Shown one piece after another: positions 16,391 to 25,300 of a DNA stretch of 64,000 bases; the first letter of the stretch is position 1, and the number at the start of each line of letters is the position of its first letter. The translations under genes and the position numbers were made by a program. The notes beneath the pieces are model-generated. The model made no database searches. It had not been told where the DNA came from and saw only the letters and a program-made list of their open reading frames with translations. Origin of the DNA: Pseudomonas sp. P818 (GTDB lineage: Bacteria; Pseudomonadota; Gammaproteobacteria; Pseudomonadales; Pseudomonadaceae); contig NZ_ATKM01000023.1 of the NCBI RefSeq assembly GCF_000418555.1, positions 1 through 64,000 on the forward strand, given 5' to 3'.

Positions 16391-18738
16391 AGGGCCTGAT
16401 CACGCGCTGGACCGACCGCCCGCTGCGCAGCAAGAGCCTGGTGATCATCGCCCTGCCGCTGGCGGTGCTGCTGATCTCCCTGGTGCTGGTGTACGTCACC
16501 GAACGCCAGACCTCGCGGGTCGAGGACGATGTGCGCCGGGCACTGCGCGTGCAGGGCGACGTGCAGGCGGTACACAGCCTGCTGGCCGAGGCGGCGGCCA
16601 GCGTACGCGGCTACCTGCTGATCCAGCGCAGCGACTTCCTGCCCTCCTACCGCAGTGCGCTGGAGCGTATCGACAGCACGCTGCGGCGCCTCGATGCGGA
16701 CATCCGCGACCCACAGATGCGCAGCAGCCTGGAGCGCCTGCGCCCACTGATCGTGATCAAGCTGGAAGGCCTGGAACAGCTCAAGGCGCTGGCTAGCAGT
16801 GATGACCGCGCGGCGATGACACGCATCCTGGTGGACAACAAGCACGTGCTCGATGCGCTACGCCAGGAGATCCAGCAGATGCTCGAGCGTGAGCAGACCC
16901 TGCTCGACGAGCGCAACGCCGAAGCCAGCGCGGTGCGCTCGCGCATGCTCCTGGCCACCGGCCTGGCCGCCATGTTCGGCGTGCTCGGTGCGCTGTTCGC
17001 CGTGGTGCTGCTGTCCACCGGCATCGTCCATCGGGTGCAGCAGGTCGAGCGCAACGCGCGGCGCCTGGCTCTGGGTCAGCCGCTGATCCCCCAAGGCCCG
17101 GCGGCCGACGAGATCGGCCAGCTCGCCGCCAGCCTGGAAGAGGCCGGGCAGCTGCTGGCCGAACGCGAGCGCGCCCTGCGTGACAACGAGGAGCGCCTGC
17201 GCCTGATCATCGACGGGGTCAAGGAATACGGCATCTTCGGCCTCGACCCCAGCGGCCACGTCACCTCCTGGAACACCGGCGCCGAGCGCATCAAGGGCTA
17301 CAGCGAGGCGGACATACTCGGCCGCCACTTCTCCCTGTTCTACCCGCCACAGGCCCGCGACACCGCCCCCTACCTGGCCTTGCAGGCAGCCACCCGCGAA
17401 GGTCGCTACGAGGAAGAGGCCTGGCGCCAGCGCCGCGATGGCTCGCTGTTCTGGGCCAACGTGGTGATCACCGCGCAGCGTGACGCCAGCGGCACCTTGC
17501 GCGGCTTCTCCAAGATCACCCGCGACATCACCGACCGGCGTAATGCCGAGGCCGCCCTGCGCACGGCGCGCGAAGAGGCGGAGAACGCGAGCCGGGCGAA
17601 AAGCGAGTTTCTCTCGCGCATGAGCCACGAGCTGCGCACGCCGCTCAATTCCATCCTCGGCTTCGCCCAGCTGCTGGAAATGGACCGCGGCACACCGGCG
17701 CAGCAGGCCCAGGTGCGTCATATCCTGCGCGCCGGGCGGCACCTGCTGGGGCTGATCAACGAGGTGCTGGACATTGCCCGCATCGAATCCGGGCGGCTGG
17801 CGCTGAGCCCCGAGCCGTTGGCGCTGCGCCCGCTGCTACAGGAGGTCAGCCTGCTGCTGTCGCCCCAGGCCGACAGCGCCGATATCCGCCTGCGCCTGCC
17901 GGAGGAGCTGCCCGCCGAACTCTGCGTGCAGGCCGACCGCCAGCGCCTGGTGCAGGTGCTGCTCAACCTGCTGTCCAACGCGATCAAGTACAACCACCCC
18001 GGCGGCCATGTCGAAGTGCGGGTCCAGGCCGACAGCGACACCGTCACGCTGAGCGTGATCGACAACGGCCCGGGCATCGCCGCCGAGGATCTGGAGCGCC
18101 TGTTCATTCCCTTCGAGCGCCTCGGCGCCGCGGCCAGCGAGGTGGAGGGCACCGGCCTGGGCCTGGCCCTGAGCAAGAGCCTGCTGGAGCAGATGGATGG
18201 CAGCCTCGGCGTGCACAGCACGCCCGGCGAGGGCAGCACCTTCAGCCTGACGCTGCCACGGGCGCAGGTGCATGACGGCCTGCTGCCGGCGCCGGCCGCG
18301 GCGCCACCACCCGCGGCCAGCGACATCGCCCCGCCGGAGCGGCCGCTGCGCGTGCTGTGCATCGAAGACAACCTGTCCAGCCTGGCGCTGATCGAGACCC
18401 TGCTGGCGCGCTGGCCGCAGGTGCAGGTGATCTCGGCCATGCAGGGCCAGCTCGGTCTCGATCTGGCCTGGCAGCACCGCCCCGAGGTGATTCTGCTGGA
18501 TCTCGACCTGCCCGACCTCTCGGGCCAGGAAGTGCTCAAGCGCCTGCGTCTGAACCCCAGCAGCAGCGATACGCCCGTGCTGCTGATCACCGCCGACGTC
18601 AGCGCCGGCACCCGGCGCGACCTGCAGCAGGGCGGCGCCACCGCGGTGCTGAGCAAACCCCTGCACGTGCCGACCTTTCTCGCCGCCCTGCGCCAGCACC
18701 TGGATGCCGCCACGCCCACCCCGCCTCTCGGAGCCTGA
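16387..18738 (+). CDS. CHASE3-HAMP-PAS hybrid sensor histidine kinase with receiver domain
   Basis: A 783-residue inner-membrane hybrid kinase. Order of parts: first membrane helix (about 14-36), a CHASE3-like periplasmic domain (about 38-185), second helix (about 188-215), HAMP (about 216-265), PAS/PAC (about 275-390, with KEYGIFGLDPSGHVTSWNTG), HisKA with FLSRMSHELRTPLNSILGF (His414), HATPase (NAIKYNHPGG; DNGPGI; GTGLGLALS) and a C-terminal receiver with Asp705 in ILLDLDLPD. No Hpt domain is present, so phosphotransfer beyond Asp705 would need a separate Hpt protein or act as a phosphate sink. It overlaps the upstream regulator gene (ATGA) and is 2 bp from the next. Confidence 0.92.
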   Translation: MKGLITRWTDRPLRSKSLVIIALPLAVLLISLVLVYVTERQTSRVEDDVRRALRVQGDVQAVHSLLAEAAASVRGYLLIQRSDFLPSYRSALERIDSTLRRLDADIRDPQMRSSLERLRPLIVIKLEGLEQLKALASSDDRAAMTRILVDNKHVLDALRQEIQQMLEREQTLLDERNAEASAVRSRMLLATGLAAMFGVLGALFAVVLLSTGIVHRVQQVERNARRLALGQPLIPQGPAADEIGQLAASLEEAGQLLAERERALRDNEERLRLIIDGVKEYGIFGLDPSGHVTSWNTGAERIKGYSEADILGRHFSLFYPPQARDTAPYLALQAATREGRYEEEAWRQRRDGSLFWANVVITAQRDASGTLRGFSKITRDITDRRNAEAALRTAREEAENASRAKSEFLSRMSHELRTPLNSILGFAQLLEMDRGTPAQQAQVRHILRAGRHLLGLINEVLDIARIESGRLALSPEPLALRPLLQEVSLLLSPQADSADIRLRLPEELPAELCVQADRQRLVQVLLNLLSNAIKYNHPGGHVEVRVQADSDTVTLSVIDNGPGIAAEDLERLFIPFERLGAAASEVEGTGLGLALSKSLLEQMDGSLGVHSTPGEGSTFSLTLPRAQVHDGLLPAPAAAPPPAASDIAPPERPLRVLCIEDNLSSLALIETLLARWPQVQVISAMQGQLGLDLAWQHRPEVILLDLDLPDLSGQEVLKRLRLNPSSSDTPVLLITADVSAGTRRDLQQGGATAVLSKPLHVPTFLAALRQHLDAATPTPPLGA

Positions 18739-18740
18739 CC

Positions 18741-19220
18741 ATGAACCACCCAGCGCCCGCCGACGATTTTCGTATCCTGGTGATCGACGATCAGCCCGCC
18801 AACCTCGAGCTGGTGGAACAACTGCTGGCCCGCGAGGGCCTGCACAACGTGCTCAGCTGCACCGACCCGGCCCAGGCGCTGGCCCTGTTCAGCAGCTTCG
18901 AGCCGGACCTGCTGATTCTCGATCTGCACATGCCCGGCCTGGACGGCTTCGCCGTGCTCGAACAGCTGCAGCGGCGCATTCCCGCCGACGATTACCTGCC
19001 GATTCTGGTGCTCACCGCCGATGCCACCCGCGAGGCCCGGCTGCGCGCGCTGGCGCTGGGCGCGCGCGACTTCATCAGCAAGCCGCTGGATGCCATCGAG
19101 ACCCTGCTGCGGGTGTGGAATCTGCTGGAAACCCGCGCGCTGTATCGCCAGTTACGGCGCCTGCAACCCGATCAGCAGCCCTTGCGGGCCAGACCCATGG
19201 CGCTGGGCAACAGTAGCTGA
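18741..19220 (+). CDS. Stand-alone receiver-domain response regulator
   Basis: A 159-residue protein made of one receiver domain and a basic C-terminal tail of about 30 residues. It has the acidic pair in VIDDQPANLELVEQLL, phospho-acceptor Asp61 in LILDLHMPG, switch threonine in VLTADAT, and conserved lysine in ISKPLDAIE. The sequence is close to the receiver of RpfG-type proteins, but no HD-GYP or other output domain follows. It starts 2 bp after the hybrid kinase stop and is the last gene of the operon. It may be an adaptor or intermediate in the relay. Confidence 0.88.
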   Translation: MNHPAPADDFRILVIDDQPANLELVEQLLAREGLHNVLSCTDPAQALALFSSFEPDLLILDLHMPGLDGFAVLEQLQRRIPADDYLPILVLTADATREARLRALALGARDFISKPLDAIETLLRVWNLLETRALYRQLRRLQPDQQPLRARPMALGNSS

Positions 19221-19225
19221 TCGCC

Positions 19226-19882
19226 TCAGAGCACCTGCTCCAGCGGCACGTGCAGGCGATCGTACAGCGCTTCGACCGCTGCGCGCGCCGAAGGCGCGAT
19301 ATAGCCGCCCTCCAGCGCCAGCACCTGGTAGATGCCGCGGCGCAGCATGTCCTGGCTGAGGTTGTCCGGGCTGGCGCCCGCCGTGCAGAGAAAGCGCACC
19401 CAGGAGGTCATGATGATCCAGGCGTTGAGCGTCAGCGCCTCGATCTGCGCCGGCGTCATCAACAGGATGCCGGCCTCGACGAAGCCCTGGTAGATCGACT
19501 GCGCCCCCACCAGGCAGCGCTGGGCGAAGGCGCGGTAACGCGCGGCCAGCTCGGCGTCGGATTCCAGCAGGTGCTCCAGGTCGCGGTGCAGGAAGCGGTA
19601 ATGCCACATCGCCGCCAGCAGCGCCTCCAGATAGAAGGTCTTGTCCTCCACCGTCAGCGCGCGGCCTTCTGGGCGGCGCAGGAAGCTGTCGACCTGCGCT
19701 TCGTACTGGGCGAACAGCTCGGCGATGATCATCTGCTTGTTGCGGAAGTGGTAATACAGATTGCCCGGCGAAATGCCCAGGTGCGCGGCGATGTGGTTGG
19801 TGGTGACGTTGCGCTCGCCCTGGCCGTTGAACAGGGCCAGGCTCTCGGCAACGATGCGGTCGCGGGTCTTGGGTGGCGCCAT
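19226..19882 (-). CDS. laoR: TetR-family repressor, LaoR-like
   Basis: A 218-residue TetR regulator with an N-terminal helix-turn-helix (MAPPKTRDRIVAESLALFNG, then HIAAHLGISPGNLYYHFRNK). The C-terminal region is the ligand-binding domain typical of regulators near aldehyde dehydrogenase genes. ATG 19882 is preferred to the open frame up to 19915. The gene is divergent from laoB, with a TetR-like palindrome between them. In P. aeruginosa the orthologous position is LaoR (PA0367), repressor of long-chain alcohol oxidation genes; this naming is from synteny and memory of that work. It ends 5 bp from the end of the receiver gene, convergently. Confidence 0.82.
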   Translation of the reverse strand: MAPPKTRDRIVAESLALFNGQGERNVTTNHIAAHLGISPGNLYYHFRNKQMIIAELFAQYEAQVDSFLRRPEGRALTVEDKTFYLEALLAAMWHYRFLHRDLEHLLESDAELAARYRAFAQRCLVGAQSIYQGFVEAGILLMTPAQIEALTLNAWIIMTSWVRFLCTAGASPDNLSQDMLRRGIYQVLALEGGYIAPSARAAVEALYDRLHVPLEQVL

Positions 19883-20017
19883 GACGCAGCTCGATCTCGA
19901 CTTCAAAAGTGGCAAAGGTACAGGCGAAACAGCCGAAGTGTTACCCCTCGACGCATCCCAGAGGTTGCTGCTGGCCTTTGGTTAGGGTGCGACTCGCGCA
20001 GTGACGCGGCATCCTAT

Positions 20018-20046
20018 TTGACACATTAGAGTAATTGCTCTAGAAA
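20018..20046 (+). promoter_or_regulatory. laoB promoter with candidate LaoR operator
   Basis: A consensus -35 TTGACA (20018-20023) and a -10-like TAGAAA (20041-20046) are separated by exactly 17 bp. The palindrome TAGAG-N6-CTCTA (20027-20042) fills the spacer and touches the -10, the ideal place for a repressor to block polymerase. A GAGGAG ribosome-binding site precedes the laoB ATG at 20093. Confidence 0.7.
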
Positions 20047-20092
20047 TCCAGCACAGTCCCAAGCAGCCCGCTGGAACGTCGAGGAGAAACCC

Positions 20093-21523
20093 ATGGTCGC
20101 CGACATCGCCTACCTGCAGCAGAGCCAACAGCAGATCAACCAGCTGGACGCCACCTTCGCCCTGCAGCGCGCGGCCTTCGCCGCCAACCCGATGCCGTCG
20201 GCCGAGCAGCGCATCCAGTGGCTGAAATCCCTCAGCGAACTGCTGACCGAGCAGCAGGATGCGTTGATCGCAGCGATCTCCCGAGACTTCAGCAATCGCT
20301 CGGCCGACGAGACCCTGCTCGCCGAGCTGATGCCCAGCCTGCATGGCATCCATTACGCGTCCAGGCGCATCAGGAAGTGGATGAAGCCCTCGCGGCGCAG
20401 CGTCGGCCTGCAATTCATGCCCGCCGCGGCCAAGGTCGTCTACCAGCCGCTGGGCGTGGTCGGCATCATCGTGCCGTGGAACTACCCGCTGTTTCTCGCC
20501 ATCGGCCCGCTGACCGGCGCGCTGGCCGCCGGCAACCGGGTGATGATCAAGATGAGCGAGTCCACCCCGGCCACCTCGCAGCTGGTCAAGGACCTGCTGG
20601 CGCGCATCTTCCCCGAGGACCTGGTCAGCGTTGCCCTGGGCGAGGCGGAAGTCGGCATGGCCTTCTCCAAGCTGCCGTTCGACCATCTGCTGTTCACCGG
20701 CGCCACCAGCATCGGCCGGCACGTGATGCGCGCCGCCGCCGAGAACCTGACCCCGGTGACCCTGGAGCTGGGCGGCAAGTCGCCAGCCATCGTTTCCGCC
20801 GACGTGCCACTGGAGCACGCCGCCGAGCGCATCGCCTTCGGCAAGACCCTCAACGCCGGGCAGACCTGCGTGGCGCCTGACTATGTACTGGTGCCGCGCG
20901 ATCGCGTCGATGGTTTCGTCAGCGCGTACCGCCAGGTGGTGCAGCGCTTCTACCCGCAGCTCAAGGACAACCCCGACTACACCGCGATCATCAACGAGCG
21001 CCAGCTGGCCCGTCTCAACGGCTACCTGCAGGACGCCCAGGCCAAGGGCGCGCGCATCGTCCCGATCTACCCCGAGGCCCAGGGCCGGCGCCTGCCGCAG
21101 AGCCTGGTGCTGGACGTCAACGACGACATGAAGCTGATGCAGGACGAGATCTTCGGCCCGCTGCTGCCGGTGGTGCCCTACGACCGTATTGAAGACGCCT
21201 TCGCCTACGTCAACGCGCGGCCCCGGCCGCTGGCGCTGTACTACTTCGGCTACGACAGGCGCGAGCAACAGCGCGTGCTCCACGAGACCCATTCCGGCGG
21301 CGTGTGCCTGAACGACACCCTGCTGCACGTGGCCCAGGACGACATGCCGTTCGGTGGCATCGGCCCCTCCGGCATGGGCCATTACCACGGTCACGAAGGC
21401 TTCCTGACCTTCAGCAAGGCCAAGGGTGTGTTCATCAAGCAGCGCTTCAACGCCGCGCGGCTGATCTACCCGCCCTATGGCAAGGCGATCCAGAAGCTGG
21501 TCTACAAGCTGTTCGTACGCTGA
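20093..21523 (+). CDS. laoB: Coniferyl-type aldehyde dehydrogenase, LaoB-like
   Basis: A 476-residue NAD(P)-dependent aldehyde dehydrogenase that would oxidise long-chain aldehydes to fatty acids. Catalytic residues are visible: Glu225 in LELGGKSPAI and Cys259 in NAGQTCVAPDY. The N-terminal PWNYPLF region and the C-terminal basic/hydrophobic tail (IYPPYGKAIQKLVYKLFVR) are typical of the coniferyl/fatty aldehyde dehydrogenase group, the tail suggesting membrane association. It is first in the laoB-laoC-laoA transcript under the palindrome-bearing promoter. Substrate range is inferred from synteny with the P. aeruginosa lao genes. Confidence 0.88.
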   Translation: MVADIAYLQQSQQQINQLDATFALQRAAFAANPMPSAEQRIQWLKSLSELLTEQQDALIAAISRDFSNRSADETLLAELMPSLHGIHYASRRIRKWMKPSRRSVGLQFMPAAAKVVYQPLGVVGIIVPWNYPLFLAIGPLTGALAAGNRVMIKMSESTPATSQLVKDLLARIFPEDLVSVALGEAEVGMAFSKLPFDHLLFTGATSIGRHVMRAAAENLTPVTLELGGKSPAIVSADVPLEHAAERIAFGKTLNAGQTCVAPDYVLVPRDRVDGFVSAYRQVVQRFYPQLKDNPDYTAIINERQLARLNGYLQDAQAKGARIVPIYPEAQGRRLPQSLVLDVNDDMKLMQDEIFGPLLPVVPYDRIEDAFAYVNARPRPLALYYFGYDRREQQRVLHETHSGGVCLNDTLLHVAQDDMPFGGIGPSGMGHYHGHEGFLTFSKAKGVFIKQRFNAARLIYPPYGKAIQKLVYKLFVR

Positions 21524-21565
21524 ACAACGCGGGCAGCGCCCGTTTTACGCCTGGTGACAACAACA

Positions 21566-22111
21566 ATGAACGACACCACCCTCAACGCGCCGCAACTGTC
21601 GCGGCGCAGCCTGCTCAAGGTCGGCCTGCTGGGCACGGCGCTGCTCGGCACTGCCGGGCTGACCGCCACCCTCAGCGGCTGTTCGGCCAGCACGCCAGCC
21701 AATGGCTACCTGATTCTGCGCAGCAGCGACCTGCCCTTTCTGCGCGCACTGATCCCGGTGATGCTCGACGGCGCCGTCAGTGCCGAGCAGATGCCGCAGG
21801 CCATCGACGGCACGCTGAAGAGCCTCGACACCAGTCTGGCGCACCTGTCGCCGGAGATGCTCAAACTCACCGTGCAGCTGTTCGACGTCCTCGCCCTGCC
21901 CATCACCCGCGGCCCGCTGACCGGGGTCTGGGGCAGCTGGGACAACGCCAGCGCCGATGACGTGCGCAACTTCCTCACGCGCTGGCAGAACAGCAGCCTG
22001 AGCCTGCTGCGCATGGGCCACGCCTCGCTGCTGCAACTGGTAATGATGGCCTGGTACAGCCGCCAGGAGGCCTGGGCGCATTGCGGCTATCCGGGGCCAC
22101 CCACCGTATAA
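21566..22111 (+). CDS. laoC: Twin-arginine lipoprotein, LaoC-like small subunit
   Basis: A 181-residue protein with a twin-arginine signal (SRRSLLKVG, arginines 13-14), a hydrophobic stretch, and a lipobox ending in Cys39 (LSGC). It should be exported folded by the Tat system and lipidated. The mature part, ending in HCGYPGPP, recalls the small Tat-signal subunits of gluconate 2-dehydrogenase-like GMC enzymes, which escort an FAD subunit lacking its own signal. ATG 21566 is preferred to GTG 21554. In P. aeruginosa, LaoC (PA0365) was described as an accessory protein for LaoA; the escort role is my inference. Confidence 0.78.
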   Translation: MNDTTLNAPQLSRRSLLKVGLLGTALLGTAGLTATLSGCSASTPANGYLILRSSDLPFLRALIPVMLDGAVSAEQMPQAIDGTLKSLDTSLAHLSPEMLKLTVQLFDVLALPITRGPLTGVWGSWDNASADDVRNFLTRWQNSSLSLLRMGHASLLQLVMMAWYSRQEAWAHCGYPGPPTV

Positions 22112-22136
22112 CGGCCCCCAAGCAACGGTAGAGAGC

Positions 22137-22200
22137 ATCGCGGCTGAAGCCGCTCCCACGAGATGGGGGGCGTTTGCGTAGGAGCGGATTGGTCCGCGAT
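22137..22200. repeat. REP-like pair, family B
   Basis: Two inverted elements, CGCGGCTGAAGCCGCTCCCAC and GTAGGAGCGGATTGGTCCGCG, lie between laoC and laoA. Placed inside an operon, they could form a hairpin that protects upstream mRNA or changes relative expression. Confidence 0.7.
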
Positions 22201-22258
22201 CAGGGCGAGCACCAAGCTCGTGACTCCAGACAACCCCACGACAAGAAGAGAAGGTGAA

Positions 22259-23851
22259 ATGCCTGTACCCGATTTGTTCAAGCAAGGCCTGGCCAGGGGC
22301 TGGAAGACATACGACGGTTCGCGCCTGGAAAAAGACCTGACACTGGAAGCCGATGTCGCCATCGTCGGCAGCGGCGCTGGTGGCGGCACCACGGCGGAAA
22401 TCCTCAGCGCCGCCGGTTACAAGGTACTGCTGATCGAGGAAGGTCCGCTCAAGACCAGCGACGACTTCAAGATGCGCGAGGCCGATGCCTACCCGACCCT
22501 CTATCAGGAAGGCATCGGGCGCATGAGCAAGGACGGCGCCATCACCATCCTGCAGGGCCGCGCCGTTGGTGGCACCACGCTGGTCAACTGGACCAGCAGC
22601 TTCCGCACGCCGCCGCAGACCCTGGCGCACTGGGCCGAGGTGCATGGAGTGAAGGGCCATGACGTCGAGTCCATGGCGCCCTGGTTCGAGAAGATGGAGC
22701 AGCGCCTGGGCGTGGCGCCCTGGGCGGTGCCACCGAATGCCAACAACGAGGTGCTGCGCAGCGGTTGCGACAAGCTCGGCTATCACTGGGCGCCGATCCC
22801 GCGCAACGTGCGCGGCTGCTGGAACCTCGGCTATTGCGGCATGGGCTGCCCGACCAACGCCAAGCAGTCGATGCTGGTCACCACCATCCCCGCCACCCTC
22901 GACGCTGGCGGCGAGCTGCTCTACCTGGCGCGCGCCGACAAGCTGCTGATCGAAGGCGACAAGGTGGTCGGCATCGACTGCCTGGGCATGGACGAACGCT
23001 GCGTGGCGCCCAGCGGCAAGCGCATCCGGGTCAAGGCGCGGCATTACGTGCTGGCCGGCGGCGGCATCAATACGCCCGGCATCCTGCTGCGTTCCAATGC
23101 GCCCGACCCGCACCAGCGCGTCGGCCGGCGCACCTACCTGCACCTGGTGAACTTCTCCGCGGCGCAGTTCGAGCAGGTCATCAACCCCTTCTACGGTGCG
23201 CCGCAGTCGGTCTATTCGGATCATTTCCAGTGGGACGACGGCACCGACGGGCGTCTCTCCTACAAACTGGAAGTGCCGCCGCTGCAACCGGCGCTGACCG
23301 CTACCCTGCTCGGCGACTTCGGCCGCGAGAACGCCCTGCGCATGGCGCAACTGCCGCACACCAACGTGATGCTCGCCCTGCTGCGCGACGGTTTCCACCC
23401 GGACTGTGCCGAAGGCCGCGTGGAGCTGCGCGGCGATGGCAGCCCGGTGCTCGACTACCAGATGACCGATTACACCTGGGACGGGGTGCGCCGCGCCTAC
23501 CTGACCATGGCGGAAATCCAGTTCGCCGCCGGTGCCAGGGCGGTGATGCCGACCCATGCCGATGCGCGTTACGTCGGCAGCTGGAAGGAGGCCCGGGAAA
23601 TGATCGAGAACCTCGACCTGGAGCTCTATCGCACCCGCCTGGGCAGCGCCCACGTGATGGGCGGCTGCGCCATGGGCGAGGATGCGCAGCAGGCAGTGGT
23701 CGACAGCCTCGGCCGCCACCACCACCTGGCCAACCTGTCGATCCATGACGGTTCGCTGTTTCCCACCAGCATCGGCGCCAACCCGCAGCTGTCTATCTAT
23801 GGCCTGACCGCCAAGCTCGCCACCCTGCTGGGCGAACGCCTGAGGGCCTGA
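22259..23851 (+). CDS. laoA: GMC-family long-chain alcohol oxidase/dehydrogenase, LaoA-like
   Basis: A 530-residue FAD enzyme of the GMC oxidoreductase family that would oxidise long-chain alcohols to aldehydes. The FAD Rossmann motif is ADVAIVGSGAGGGTTAEIL (about residues 32-50). A cysteine-rich segment, CWNLGYCGMGCPTNAKQ, and the C-terminal HVMGGCAMG plus IGANPQLSIYG region with catalytic residues are typical of the long-chain alcohol oxidase branch. No signal peptide is visible, which contrasts with the Tat lipoprotein LaoC encoded just before. ATG 22259 follows an AAGG-type ribosome-binding site. Homology to LaoA (PA0364) is by motif and synteny. Confidence 0.88.
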   Translation: MPVPDLFKQGLARGWKTYDGSRLEKDLTLEADVAIVGSGAGGGTTAEILSAAGYKVLLIEEGPLKTSDDFKMREADAYPTLYQEGIGRMSKDGAITILQGRAVGGTTLVNWTSSFRTPPQTLAHWAEVHGVKGHDVESMAPWFEKMEQRLGVAPWAVPPNANNEVLRSGCDKLGYHWAPIPRNVRGCWNLGYCGMGCPTNAKQSMLVTTIPATLDAGGELLYLARADKLLIEGDKVVGIDCLGMDERCVAPSGKRIRVKARHYVLAGGGINTPGILLRSNAPDPHQRVGRRTYLHLVNFSAAQFEQVINPFYGAPQSVYSDHFQWDDGTDGRLSYKLEVPPLQPALTATLLGDFGRENALRMAQLPHTNVMLALLRDGFHPDCAEGRVELRGDGSPVLDYQMTDYTWDGVRRAYLTMAEIQFAAGARAVMPTHADARYVGSWKEAREMIENLDLELYRTRLGSAHVMGGCAMGEDAQQAVVDSLGRHHHLANLSIHDGSLFPTSIGANPQLSIYGLTAKLATLLGERLRA

Positions 23852-23852
23852 G

Positions 23853-24784
<932 letters not shown>

Positions 24785-24793
24785 AGAGCACTT

Positions 24794-24840
24794 GTGGGAG
24801 GCGCTTCAGCGGCGACTGTCGCGGCTAAAGCCCCTCCCAC
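24794..24840. repeat. REP-like palindromic pair, family B variant
   Basis: GTGGGAGGCGCTTCAGC and its near reverse complement ending CCCCTCCCAC, between coaD and the ferredoxin gene. A closely similar copy is at 35631-35677. Confidence 0.75.
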
Positions 24841-24861
24841 AGATGCAGCACGGGCGCATGA

Positions 24862-25191
<330 letters not shown>

Positions 25192-25300
25192 CGCTTCCGA
25201 GGAGGCCGGCGGCCTCCTGCTTTCTCCGCGCCCGTTGTGCACCTCGCCCGAGCGAGGCTGTTAAGCTGCATGCTTCCTTCAGCCGCCTCTGGTAGATCGC

